Assembly (NCBI GenBank): GCA_036271875.1
Contig: DATAZU010000010.1
Span: 62,001 to 126,000, forward strand
Reading direction: 5' to 3'
Source: Galbitalea sp036271875
GTDB lineage: Bacteria; Actinomycetota; Actinomycetes; Actinomycetales; Microbacteriaceae
DNA length: 64,000 nucleotides
Shown here: one piece after another, positions 1 through 8,063 of the stretch
Layout: every line of letters begins with the position of its first letter
Position numbering within the stretch: position 1 is the first letter of the stretch
Notes under the pieces: model-generated
Seen by the model: only the letters and a program-made list of their open reading frames with translations
Database searches by the model: none
Told to the model about the DNA's origin: nothing
Made by a program: the position numbers and the translations under genes

Positions 1-63
1 ACCGGTTGCCCCACCCGTGGTTGCGCCGGAGAACAACCGGATCACGGTGCCCGTCGTGATCAC
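1..63 (-). CDS. possible 5' end of a leftward gene (partial, truncated by window edge)
   Basis: On the minus strand an open frame with high GC3 runs off the left edge and reads a hydrophobic stretch (VVVITTGTVIRLF...) that could be the first membrane segment of a divergently encoded sensor kinase partner for the response regulator at 266. The open frame extends upstream to about position 139 but the only start codon seen is a GTG at 61-63. This is weak: the stretch is too short to assign a family and the start is uncertain. Positions 64-265 hold no other gene I can support. Confidence 0.2.
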   Translation of the reverse strand, partial: MITTGTVIRLFSGATTGGATG

Positions 64-265
64 GACAACGGATGTCCCCCGGAATCGCGTCGACCCGGCG
101 ATCTGGTCCTCGATTTCGCGGGTTGGGCGTTACAGTGACTCCACCGAGAGGTCAAGCCTGCGCGTCGATATCGAGTGCGTGGTCGACAATCCGGCGGACC
201 AGTGATCGTGTTCCAGATGGCTGGCGGGCGAACAATCGGCCGCCGAAAAACGAAGAGGTTCAAAG

Positions 266-937
266 GTGTCTCCAGCTGACAATCGAATTCGGCTCGCGCT
301 CGTCGACGACCACAGGATGCTCCTCGGTGCGCTGACGGAGTGGATCCGCAACGCTGCACCCGACATCGACATGGTCGCCGCGGTTGCATCGTGGCCGGAG
401 CTGCTCACGCATCCCGAGTTCCCGGTTGATGTTGTGCTGCTCGACCTCGACCTCAAGGACAATATCCCGGTATCGCTAAAGATCTCCACCCTCAAGACCA
501 CTGGCGTTCGCACCGTGCTGATGAGCACGTACTCAGAACCGAACGTCGTTCGCGAGGCACTGGCTGCCGGTGCGCTCGGCTACCTGGTGAAGAGCGAGGA
601 TGCGAGCATGATCGTCGAGGCGATTCGTGCGGCGGCCGTCGGCGAATCCTTCGTCTCTGCCGAGCTCGACCTCGCGCTTAACTCGGGCGAGGTCGGCGGC
701 GCTCCCAAGCTCAGCGCGCAGGAACGGCGGGTCATGGCGCTGTACGGCGGCGGGGAGCCGGTGAAGGCCGTCGCGTACCAGCTGGGTATCTCCGAGGAGA
801 CCGCCAAGAGCTACCTCAAGCGAATTCGGGAAAAGTACCGCGTTGCCGGCATCGACGTCGGAACGAAGGTCGCGCTACGGAAGCGCGCCATCCAGGACGG
901 GATTCTGCTGCAGACCGAGGCGCCCGGCCCCATGTAG
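266..937 (+). CDS. NarL/FixJ-type response regulator
   Basis: Two-component response regulator of 223 residues. The receiver domain (about residues 8-125) has the acidic pair D14/D15, the phosphoacceptor D60 in VVLLD, the switch S/T at MST (about 86-88) and the conserved K109. A LuxR-type helix-turn-helix follows at about 148-215 (LSAQERRVMAL...ISEETAKSYLKRI). Start is a GTG with a GAGG ribosome site nine bases upstream. The cognate kinase is not in the window, unless the leftward fragment at the very beginning is its 5' end. Its 3' end overlaps the convergent MFS gene by 63 bases. Family assignment is secure, target genes unknown. Confidence 0.9.
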   Translation: MSPADNRIRLALVDDHRMLLGALTEWIRNAAPDIDMVAAVASWPELLTHPEFPVDVVLLDLDLKDNIPVSLKISTLKTTGVRTVLMSTYSEPNVVREALAAGALGYLVKSEDASMIVEAIRAAAVGESFVSAELDLALNSGEVGGAPKLSAQERRVMALYGGGEPVKAVAYQLGISEETAKSYLKRIREKYRVAGIDVGTKVALRKRAIQDGILLQTEAPGPM

Positions 938-2158
938 CTTCCGGCGCTCGGTCGTGAAGCTGAGAATGGCGATCACGACGCCGAGCACCGCGAGCACGAG
1001 TCCGACCCAGGTCACTGAGAGGTAGCCGAGGCCGGCGCCGACAACGACGCCACCGAGCACAGCGCCGAGGCTGTTGCCGATGTTCAGCGATGCGTGATTG
1101 ATCGCCGCAGCCAGCGTCTGGCTCTCGCCCGCCACATTGATCAGACGCGTCTGGATGAGCGGCGAAAGTGCGCCGGCTGAGCCGCTGATCAGGAACAGGA
1201 ACACCGTCGCCCAGACGAAGGAACTTGCGGTCAGATCGAGACCGACGAGCGCGAGGGTGAGCAGCCCGAAGAATACGAACAGGCTGCGCTTCAGCGCGAC
1301 ATCCGCGAGGTGACCGCCGAGGAAGTTACCCGTAGTCATCCCGATTCCGGCGATCACGAGTTCGATGGATACGAACCCGGCTGGCATGCCGGCGACCGAG
1401 GTCACCAGTGGTGCAACAAATGTGTAGACCGCAAAGAACCCGCCAAAACCGATCGCCCCGATTCCCAGCGCAAACCACACCTGTCCGCGACGGAACACCC
1501 GAAGCTCGCTTCGTACCGTCGCGGCCGGGTTTCCCTCCTGGGCCGGTACGGAAAACAGCACCGCGAGGAACGTGCAGGCGAACAGCGCCGCGACGGCGAT
1601 GTAGGCGACGCGCCATCCGGTCGCCTGACCAAGCAGGGTGATGGCCGGAACTCCGATGATGTTGGCGATGGTCAGCCCGCCGATCACCCACGCGATTCCC
1701 TTGCCACGCTTGCCGGGCCCGAGGAGCTCAGCGGCGACCAGGGATGCAACACCGAAGTACGCGCCGTGCGGCAGGCCGGCAAGAAAACGGGCCGCCAGAA
1801 CAAGGCCGAATGTTGGCAGCAGCGCGGACGCGACGGTAAAGAACGTGAACACGACGAGCAGCCAGAGCAGAAGCGTCTTTCGGGGAAAGCGCGCGACGAA
1901 CACGGCGATCGTTGGTGCGCCGACGACGACACCTGCTGCATAAGCAGAAACGAGCAGGCCGGCCTGGGCGTTAGCGCCCGATGGGGATACCGCGTACACG
2001 GTGGGAATGAGCTCTCGCGCAATGTTCGGCAACAGGCCCATCGCGACGTATTCGGTACAGCCGATCGCAAATCCGCCCAGCGCAAGTGCCAACAGCGCGA
2101 ATCGGACCCGCGTGGACGAGAACCCGTGCACCGGAACGGACTCAGTTGGGAGTGTCAT
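875..2158 (-). CDS. MFS transporter, DHA1/AraJ-like efflux family
   Basis: Major facilitator of about 427 residues with twelve predicted membrane segments. It begins with the DHA1-type signature FAIGCTEYVAMGLLPNIA in TM1 and has a motif-A-like loop (VARFPRKTLLL) between TM2 and TM3. Relatives of this branch export sugars, drugs or small metabolites by proton antiport; the substrate cannot be read from sequence. I chose the ATG at 2158 because residues upstream in the longer frame are proline/arginine-rich and lie inside the preceding gene; with it the start overlaps the end of the mannosyltransferase gene by 17 bases, implying translational coupling. The C-terminus overlaps the response regulator gene antisense by 63 bases. 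Confidence 0.85.
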   Translation of the reverse strand: MTLPTESVPVHGFSSTRVRFALLALALGGFAIGCTEYVAMGLLPNIARELIPTVYAVSPSGANAQAGLLVSAYAAGVVVGAPTIAVFVARFPRKTLLLWLLVVFTFFTVASALLPTFGLVLAARFLAGLPHGAYFGVASLVAAELLGPGKRGKGIAWVIGGLTIANIIGVPAITLLGQATGWRVAYIAVAALFACTFLAVLFSVPAQEGNPAATVRSELRVFRRGQVWFALGIGAIGFGGFFAVYTFVAPLVTSVAGMPAGFVSIELVIAGIGMTTGNFLGGHLADVALKRSLFVFFGLLTLALVGLDLTASSFVWATVFLFLISGSAGALSPLIQTRLINVAGESQTLAAAINHASLNIGNSLGAVLGGVVVGAGLGYLSVTWVGLVLAVLGVVIAILSFTTERRKLHGAGRLGLQQNPVLDGALP

Positions 2159-3524
2159 GGAGCAGGTCCTCGTCTGAGTCGGAGTCGTGGGCTTCGGTGG
2201 TCCGCGTGGTGCGGAGCTCGAACGGCCACGCTGCCGGGAGCCAGGCGTCTGCATCGGTCACCGTCTCGTGCCGGGCGAACGGACGGGTGAGGTCGATCAG
2301 AACAGCTATCGACCAACCAAACAACGTGATGACGAGGATATTCCGTGCCGTCAGGACCACGAGCAGGGGCGCCTGCAGCTCGAGGAGTTGCTGGTACAGC
2401 ACCGGGTAGAAGATCTGGGTTAGACCGGCCATCGACAACGCGATCAGTGCCGGGAACCGGAACGACCTGCCATAGCCCATCGCGCGAGTTGCGAGGCCCA
2501 GGATGATCGGCACAGCCAGCCACGTCATGTACTGAGGCGACCCGACCTTGTTGAAGGCGATGAACGCGGTCACAAAAGCCAACGACAGTGGTGCGAGCAG
2601 CTCCGTGACCGCAGCTCCGCGCTGGACGGCGACAATGCCGAGAATCGCGATAACAAGCACAACCAGCCCGAGAAGCGGCGTCAACAGCGCGGCGACGGCG
2701 AGCGAATCCTGTCCCGTGACCTCAAAGGTGTTGATCGCCTGGTCGTAGTACGGATAGGCGCCCCCGACGTGCGCGAAGGAGAGCCACATCCAGATCGTGC
2801 TCACGGGAGACTCGACCTGGAGCCCGCGCGATGTCTGCTGCGAAATGAAACTGAACACGTTCTCGCCGGAGCCGAGCGCAAGCGCGATCGCGATGATCAG
2901 GGCGCTCGCGACGAGCACACTTAGGAAAACCGCCAATCGTGATTTGCCCGCAATCAGCACCGCCGCAATGATCGCCGCGGGCCACACCTTGATCCAGGTG
3001 GCGATGGTGAGAAGAACCGCGGCCAGCTTCGGGCGAGATGCGAGGAAGAGTACGGCGATGATGGCAATCGGCACCGAAATGGAGTCGACTCGGCCGAGTG
3101 CGATCGGTCCGAGCAGAAGCAGAAAGCCGATCCACCACCAGCCGACGGTGACCGCGCGACCCTGTCTGCGCCATCCGACCATCGCAGCGAACGCCACGAT
3201 GTCCAAAACGAAAACGAGCCCAAGCCACGCCCCCGCATAGTTTTCGAAGCCGAAGATCCCGGCCATGACCATGGGTACGAGTGCGACGATGGGATACACC
3301 CATGCCTTGTCGATGCCGACGTAGTACGTCGCGAGATCGGCCTGCTCGGCCCAGTACTTGTATTGCAGCACAACGTCGCCGAGCGGCAGCCCGGGCTCCG
3401 TAAAGTTCTGGAATCCCAGCCACAGGTGGGTCAGGATGAATGCTGCCCAGAGCGCGGTCGGGCTTCTGGCGATCATCCGTGGGAGCCGCCGCCAGCGGGT
3501 GGACGCTGGCGCGGCATCAGTCAT
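2142..3524 (-). CDS. GT87/DUF2029-like membrane mannosyltransferase
   Basis: Polytopic membrane protein of about 460 residues with roughly ten to twelve hydrophobic segments. The pattern, a long first periplasmic loop after TM1 (residues about 45-70 with the acidic GDVVLQYKYWAEQ stretch) and many short loops, fits the polyprenyl-phosphate-mannose-dependent GT-C family GT87 (DUF2029) of actinobacteria, which add mannose to lipoglycans or cell-wall glycans. The ATG at 3524 was chosen because the region upstream in frame is antisense-like sequence inside nnrD; it leaves a 22-base gap after nnrD. Acceptor and donor are inferred, not shown. Confidence 0.75.
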   Translation of the reverse strand: MTDAAPASTRWRRLPRMIARSPTALWAAFILTHLWLGFQNFTEPGLPLGDVVLQYKYWAEQADLATYYVGIDKAWVYPIVALVPMVMAGIFGFENYAGAWLGLVFVLDIVAFAAMVGWRRQGRAVTVGWWWIGFLLLLGPIALGRVDSISVPIAIIAVLFLASRPKLAAVLLTIATWIKVWPAAIIAAVLIAGKSRLAVFLSVLVASALIIAIALALGSGENVFSFISQQTSRGLQVESPVSTIWMWLSFAHVGGAYPYYDQAINTFEVTGQDSLAVAALLTPLLGLVVLVIAILGIVAVQRGAAVTELLAPLSLAFVTAFIAFNKVGSPQYMTWLAVPIILGLATRAMGYGRSFRFPALIALSMAGLTQIFYPVLYQQLLELQAPLLVVLTARNILVITLFGWSIAVLIDLTRPFARHETVTDADAWLPAAWPFELRTTRTTEAHDSDSDEDLLHDTPN

Positions 3525-3546
3525 GAGGTCAAGCGTAACCGCGCTC

Positions 3547-4389
3547 TCAGTGCTTCCCGGGCAGCTCCGAATCGAGCAGGTCGGCAATGGTTGCCGACAT
3601 CTGCTGCGCGAGATCGAGCACCGTGAGTGGACCGCCGGCGGATGCCCGCTGCGCTGCGAGGCCGTGAAGCACAGACGCCGTCGCGGCGAGCTTCGCGAGA
3701 ACGCTTGGGTCGGCGATGACCTCATCGGAATGCGTTGCCACCAGCGCTCCGAGGACGCCGCCCAACGCATCCCCCGCCCCGGCCGTCGCCAGCCAGGCGG
3801 GAGCGAACGACGCTGACAGCAGCAATCCTTCGGGTGACGCGATGTGCGTCGTGTGTCCCTTTAGCAGCACGGTAACGCCCAGGGTGACCGCCGCGGTCGC
3901 CGCGGCCGACCCGGGGTCCTTCGCAATCTCGGCCGCGTCCCCATCGATGAGACCAGCCAGCTCGCGGTAGTGCGGTGTGATGACGACCGGGCCAGCGGCA
4001 TCCCGCGACAGCGACAGCGCCCCGCCGTCGAGGACAATCGGAACATCCTGCGCAATTGCCTGCTTCATTTGCGTCGCCGACTCGCTGCCGTCGACCTTGT
4101 CGATGCCGGAGCCGATGAGCCAGGCCTGTACGCGTCCATCCGCCGTGACCACCTCGGGACGGCGCGAGAGCACGAGGGTGCCTGGACGCTCGGGACCGAG
4201 GTAGCGAACCATCCCGACCCCGGTGCGTAGCGCGGCTTCCACCCCGAGCACTGCAGCACCGGGATACATCGTGCTTCCGGTGATCACTCCGAGCACGCCG
4301 CGTGTGTACTTGTCGTCGCTGTCACCCGGCACCGCGATCATCGCTGCGGCATCCTCGGCGGTCCATGGTTCGTAGCCAGCGCTGGTCAT
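3547..4389 (-). CDS. nnrD: ADP-dependent NAD(P)H-hydrate dehydratase
   Basis: Repairs hydrated NAD(P)H (NADHX/NADPHX) in the cytoplasm using ADP. The 280-residue protein is the stand-alone C-terminal (YjeF_C/CARKD) domain. Visible hallmarks are VLDGGAL (substrate pocket), ITPHYRELAGL, LKGHTTHI and the nucleotide-binding/catalytic ATAGAGDALGGVLGAL loop near residue 210. The epimerase half (NnrE) is not fused and not nearby. The start codon lies six bases from a TATCGT hexamer (4396-4401), so the mRNA is probably leaderless; that promoter overlaps the one for the divergent reductase. The downstream GT87 gene follows after 22 bases and is likely co-transcribed. Confidence 0.93.
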   Translation of the reverse strand: MTSAGYEPWTAEDAAAMIAVPGDSDDKYTRGVLGVITGSTMYPGAAVLGVEAALRTGVGMVRYLGPERPGTLVLSRRPEVVTADGRVQAWLIGSGIDKVDGSESATQMKQAIAQDVPIVLDGGALSLSRDAAGPVVITPHYRELAGLIDGDAAEIAKDPGSAAATAAVTLGVTVLLKGHTTHIASPEGLLLSASFAPAWLATAGAGDALGGVLGALVATHSDEVIADPSVLAKLAATASVLHGLAAQRASAGGPLTVLDLAQQMSATIADLLDSELPGKH

Positions 4390-4395
4390 GCTTCC

Positions 4396-4405
4396 ACGAT
4401 AGTTT
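4396..4405. promoter_or_regulatory. overlapping divergent -10 hexamers of nnrD and the OYE reductase
   Basis: TATCGT (4396-4401, minus strand) lies six bases before the nnrD ATG and TAGTTT (4400-4405, plus strand) lies six bases before the GTG of the reductase. The two hexamers share positions 4400-4401, and only 22 bases separate the two start codons, so neither gene can have a leader with a ribosome site. Each -35 region must lie inside the other coding sequence. Promoter activity is inferred. Confidence 0.6.
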
Positions 4406-4411
4406 CAAGTA

Positions 4412-5500
4412 GTGCCTGCACTGTTTGAGCCCCTGACAATTCGCACCATTACTTTTCGAAATCGAGTCTGGGTCGCGCCCATGTGCCAGTACTCGGTGTT
4501 CGACGAGGACGGGATCCCCACCACCTGGCACCTGGTGCATCTCGGTGCTCTCGCGACCGGCGGATCGGCGCTCGTGATGACCGAAGCAACGGCGGTCACG
4601 GCCGACGGCCGCATTTCACCGCGAGACACCGGCATCTGGAACGACACGCAGCGGGACGCCTGGAAGCCGATTGCGGACTTCATCCATTCACGCGGCGCCG
4701 TCGCGGGTATGCAGCTGGCTCACGCCGGCCGGAAGGCATCCACCTATCCTGCCTGGGGCTTCGACCGGCACGGATCGGTCCCCGTCGCAGAGGGCGGATG
4801 GCTGGCCGTTTCGGCATCCCCGCTGGCATTCGGCAGTTACGCCGTACCCGCGGAACTGGATGCCGCGGGCATCGATGAGGTCGTTGACGCCTTCGCCGCT
4901 GGGGCAATGCGCGCGATCGATGCCGGCTTCGACCTCGTGGAGCTGCACGCAGCGCACGGGTACCTTTTGCACCAATTTCTCTCCCCGCTCAGCAACATGC
5001 GAACGGATTCCTATGGTGGCTCGCTCGAGAACCGGGCGCGGCTGCTGCTCCGTGTGATCGAGGCCGTGCGAACGGCGATCGGGAACGAGCGCGTCCTGCT
5101 CGTGCGGTTCTCCGCGACGGACTGGAGCGACGGCGGCTGGGACGAGGAACAGACCGCGACGGTCGCCGGATGGGCACGAGATCGCGGGGCCGATTTCTTC
5201 GACATCTCGACGGGCGGCAACGTCTCGGATGCCTCGATCCCGCTCGCCCCGGGCTACCAGGTGCCGTTCTCGGACTACGTGCGGTCAAACGCCGAGGTAT
5301 CAACGAGCGCTGTCGGACTCATTACGGACGCGCGCGTTGCCGATGAGATCGTGGCCTCCGGGAAAGCGGATGTCGTCATGTTGGCTCGCGAGCTGCTGCG
5401 CGACCCGCACTGGCCACTGCGCGCAGCGCACGAACTCGGCGTCGACCTCGACTACTGGCCGGGCCAGTACCTCAGAGCCCGATGGCCCAAAACTCCGTGA
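4412..5500 (+). CDS. namA: old yellow enzyme-family NADH:flavin oxidoreductase (YqjM/NamA-like)
   Basis: FMN-dependent ene-reductase of 362 residues in the YqjM (thermophilic-like OYE) class, reducing activated C=C bonds with NAD(P)H. Hallmarks: LFEPLTIRTITFRNRVWVAP at the N-terminus, the redox-tuning Cys in APMCQYS, AHAGRKAS, HAAHGYLLHQFLSPLSN and the DSYGGS...NRARL phosphate-binding region, then the C-terminal arginine finger YLRARW. The first conserved block starts within five residues of the GTG, which fixes the start and supports a leaderless mRNA. The TGA stop lies inside the left arm of the long inverted repeat that follows. Physiological substrate unknown; the symbol is by similarity only. 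Confidence 0.85.
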   Translation: MPALFEPLTIRTITFRNRVWVAPMCQYSVFDEDGIPTTWHLVHLGALATGGSALVMTEATAVTADGRISPRDTGIWNDTQRDAWKPIADFIHSRGAVAGMQLAHAGRKASTYPAWGFDRHGSVPVAEGGWLAVSASPLAFGSYAVPAELDAAGIDEVVDAFAAGAMRAIDAGFDLVELHAAHGYLLHQFLSPLSNMRTDSYGGSLENRARLLLRVIEAVRTAIGNERVLLVRFSATDWSDGGWDEEQTATVAGWARDRGADFFDISTGGNVSDASIPLAPGYQVPFSDYVRSNAEVSTSAVGLITDARVADEIVASGKADVVMLARELLRDPHWPLRAAHELGVDLDYWPGQYLRARWPKTP

Positions 5501-5558
5501 GAGGTCCCAATCGACCCTTAAAACCCCTCCGGGAAGGGTCGATTGGGACCTCTCACGG
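5495..5558. repeat. 25-bp perfect inverted repeat with 14-nt loop between convergent genes
   Basis: Arms at 5495-5519 and 5534-5558 are perfectly complementary over 25 bases (core GGTCCCAATCGACCC on the left), separated by AAAACCCCTCCGGG. It sits between the stop of the reductase (which is inside the arm) and the stop of the CBS protein. It could terminate both transcripts, but no T-tract follows on either strand, so a dispersed palindromic repeat is an alternative. Confidence 0.8.
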
Positions 5559-5562
5559 GCTC

Positions 5563-6603
5563 TTAGGGCTGCCTCCGGGTCGCGTCCTGCACCTCGCCGA
5601 CGAGTTCCTCGATGATGTCCTCGAGGAAGAGGACGCCCTGCGTCGCGCCGGACTCGTCGAACACACGCGCGACGTGCAGGCCGGTGCGCCGCATCGTCGC
5701 GAGTGCATCCTCAATGTCCGTGGTGCTCGCGATGGCGATCAGCTTGCGGATGCGTCGGGGCGGAACCGGCTCGGTGTACTCTTCGTCATCGAGGTCGAGC
5801 ACGTCCTTCAGGTGTAGATAGCCCGTCGGTTCGCCCGCATCATCCACCAGAACGTACCGGGAGAATCCACGCTGCGCGACCGCCCTCGCGACATCAGCGG
5901 GTGCCGCGTCGTCGGGCAACGTAACCAGGCTTGCGAGCGGGACGCTGACGTCCGCGACTCGCTTGGTGGAGAACTCGAAGGCGGCGCTGAGGGTCCCGGT
6001 TGAATCGGTCAGCACTCCCTCGCGCGTTGACTGCGCGACGATGTTCGCGACCTCGTCGACCGTATATGTGCTGGTCGCCTCGCTCTTCGGCTTGATACCA
6101 AACAGGCGGATGATGCCGTTCGACGTCGCATTCAGCGCGACGATGATCGGCCGCAAGATCGTCGCGAAGGCAACCAGCGGTGGCGCGAGGATCAGGACTG
6201 CGCGCTCCGGCACCGAGAATGAGACGTTCTTCGGAACCATCTCGCCGAAAATCACATGCAGGAACGAAACGATCAACAGAGCGACGATGAATGAGACCGT
6301 CCCGACGACCGCCTCGCCCCAGTGCAGCAAATTGAGGGGTCCGGAGATCAGGTCGTGAATCGCCGGCTCCGACACGTTCAGGATCAGCAGCGAACAGACG
6401 GTAATGCCGAGCTGTGTTGTCGCGAGCATGAGGGTCGCGTGCTCCATGGCCCACAGCGCAGTCTTCGCGGCTCGGGAGCCGCGGTCGGCGCGCGGCTCAA
6501 TTTGCGAGCGGCGGGCCGAGATGATCGCGAACTCGGCGCCAACGAAGAAGGCATTCACGATCAACAGGACAATCAGCCAGCCGATCCCCCACCAGTCACT
6601 CAT
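5563..6603 (-). CDS. CNNM/CorC-type membrane CBS-pair protein, short form
   Basis: Membrane protein of 346 residues with an N-terminal DUF21/CNNM domain (about residues 1-190, four hydrophobic helices, EFAIISARRSQIE after the first) and a CBS pair (about 205-335, ending LFLEDIIEELVGEV). The family is linked to Mg2+/Co2+ efflux and was once called hemolysin C. Unlike its neighbour it stops right after the second CBS motif and lacks the C-terminal CorC_HlyC (transporter-associated) domain. Its ATG overlaps the stop of the upstream paralogue by four bases (ATGA), so the two are translationally coupled and may form a heteromer. Confidence 0.87.
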   Translation of the reverse strand: MSDWWGIGWLIVLLIVNAFFVGAEFAIISARRSQIEPRADRGSRAAKTALWAMEHATLMLATTQLGITVCSLLILNVSEPAIHDLISGPLNLLHWGEAVVGTVSFIVALLIVSFLHVIFGEMVPKNVSFSVPERAVLILAPPLVAFATILRPIIVALNATSNGIIRLFGIKPKSEATSTYTVDEVANIVAQSTREGVLTDSTGTLSAAFEFSTKRVADVSVPLASLVTLPDDAAPADVARAVAQRGFSRYVLVDDAGEPTGYLHLKDVLDLDDEEYTEPVPPRRIRKLIAIASTTDIEDALATMRRTGLHVARVFDESGATQGVLFLEDIIEELVGEVQDATRRQP

Positions 6604-7946
6604 CTCGTGGCGTCCCTATCGTGGCTGGCCCCGTCCAGCGGGCTCTCCGGGATGACGGTCGGCGTATAGCGGACGCGGTCGATCCTGCGACCATCCATTC
6701 GTTCGACCCGGAAGACTCCGCCGTTGACCGTAACGGTGTCACCGGCGACGGGCAATCGACCGAGCTCGCTCATGAGCCAGCCGGCAACCGTTTCATACGG
6801 TCCGTCCTCCGGGACGTTGACGTCGGTCCGCTCGAGTAGTTCGTCGGGCCTGAGGATGCCCGGGAAAGTGAACCAGTCGCGGCTACGCACGACGTCGGGT
6901 CGCGCGCGGTCGTGCTCGTCGGATACTTCGCCGACGAGCTCCTCGACCAGGTCTTCGAGCGTCGCAACACCGGCCGTCCCGCCGTACTCGTCCACCACGA
7001 TGGCCATCTGGTATCCGCGTCCGCGCAACTCGCCGAGGAGCACATCCAGTTTCATCGTTTCCGGAACCCGCAACGCGTCGCTCTGCAATGCGCTCACCGG
7101 CACGTCGTCGCGCTTCTCCCTGGGCACCGCGACCGCCTGCTTCACGTGGACGAGACCAACGACATCATCGATGCCGTCGTCAATGACGGGAAATCGCGAG
7201 AGTCCGGTGCCACGAGCGAGATCGATGACATCCTGCGCCGTGTCCGTGCGCTCGACACTTTCGACTCGCGGCCGAGGCGTCATGACGTCCTGTGCCGTGT
7301 GATCGGAAAAGGCGAGGGTGCGCGCCAGCAGGGTAGCGGTGTCGCGGTCCAGACTGCCCTCGCGGGCCGATCGCCGCACCAGCGAGGTGAGTTCCTCTGC
7401 GGTCCGAGCAAAGCTCAGTTCTTCCTTCGCCTCCAGACCAAACAGGCGAAGGATGCCGTTTGCCGTCACGTTCAACAGCCAGACGATGGGCTTGAAGACG
7501 GTCGTGAACCCGACCTGGAAAGGAATAACGACCTTGCCGGTCTCGCGGGGAAGTGCAAGCGCGATGCCCTTCGGCACCAGTTCACCGAGGATCATCGAGA
7601 TCAGCGTCGCAATGGCAACCGCAACGATCGCCGCGACCGGCGTCACGACCGCGTGGGGCCAGCCGAAGTTGCGAAACGCGGGCGTTAGTAGAAGCGCAAA
7701 GCCGGGTTCGAGGGTGTAGCCGGTCAGCAGGGTAGTGAGGGTAATACCCAGCTGAGCGCTTGACAGATGCGTCGACGTGATCTTGAGCGCACGAATCGTG
7801 ATCCCCAGATTGCGCTCGCCACGCTGCGCGCGGACCTCGAGATCGGATCGATCGAGATTGACCAGCGCGAATTCGGACGCAACGAAGAATCCCGTGCCGA
7901 CGGTGAGCAGCACGCCCGCGAGAAGGAGCCAGATCCACTCAGGCAT
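6600..7946 (-). CDS. CNNM/CorC-type membrane CBS-pair protein, full-length
   Basis: 448-residue paralogue of the next gene. Domains in order: DUF21/CNNM membrane region (about 1-195, ASEFALVNLDRSDLE after TM1), CBS pair (about 210-340, with DVMTPR at the first CBS motif and VDEYGG...TLEDLVEELVGE at the second), then a C-terminal CorC_HlyC domain (about 350-435, FTFPGILRPDELLE...DTV..NGGVFRVERMDGRRIDRV). The family is implicated in divalent-cation extrusion and membrane integrity. Translation starts at ATG with MPEWIWLLLAGV forming the first membrane helix. First gene of a two-gene operon. Confidence 0.9.
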   Translation of the reverse strand: MPEWIWLLLAGVLLTVGTGFFVASEFALVNLDRSDLEVRAQRGERNLGITIRALKITSTHLSSAQLGITLTTLLTGYTLEPGFALLLTPAFRNFGWPHAVVTPVAAIVAVAIATLISMILGELVPKGIALALPRETGKVVIPFQVGFTTVFKPIVWLLNVTANGILRLFGLEAKEELSFARTAEELTSLVRRSAREGSLDRDTATLLARTLAFSDHTAQDVMTPRPRVESVERTDTAQDVIDLARGTGLSRFPVIDDGIDDVVGLVHVKQAVAVPREKRDDVPVSALQSDALRVPETMKLDVLLGELRGRGYQMAIVVDEYGGTAGVATLEDLVEELVGEVSDEHDRARPDVVRSRDWFTFPGILRPDELLERTDVNVPEDGPYETVAGWLMSELGRLPVAGDTVTVNGGVFRVERMDGRRIDRVRYTPTVIPESPLDGASHDRDATR

Positions 7947-8021
7947 GGGGTAAATGCGGACTGCTGGGGTCGGACATTATCCTCCTGAGTATAGGACGGC
8001 CGGAGAGGTTTCCCCCGCTGA

Positions 8022-8050
8022 TCGAGTAGACCGCACAGCGGTCGTATCGA
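8022..8050. repeat. imperfect palindrome of TCGATACG...TACTCGA type
   Basis: Left arm TCGAGTAGACCGC (8022-8034) and right arm GCGGTCGTATCGA (8038-8050) pair over 10 of 13 positions around ACA. Sequences of this general form (CTCGATACG...CTACTCGA) recur between genes in many Microbacteriaceae genomes as small palindromic repeats. It lies just 3' of guaB1 and could end its transcript. Only one copy is present in this window. Confidence 0.45.
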
Positions 8051-8063
8051 GACCTCGACACGC

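Noticed and set aside
1310..2290. 326-codon plus-strand frame across the MFS gene
   Set aside because: Antisense shadow of a clear membrane transporter; translation is charged low-complexity.
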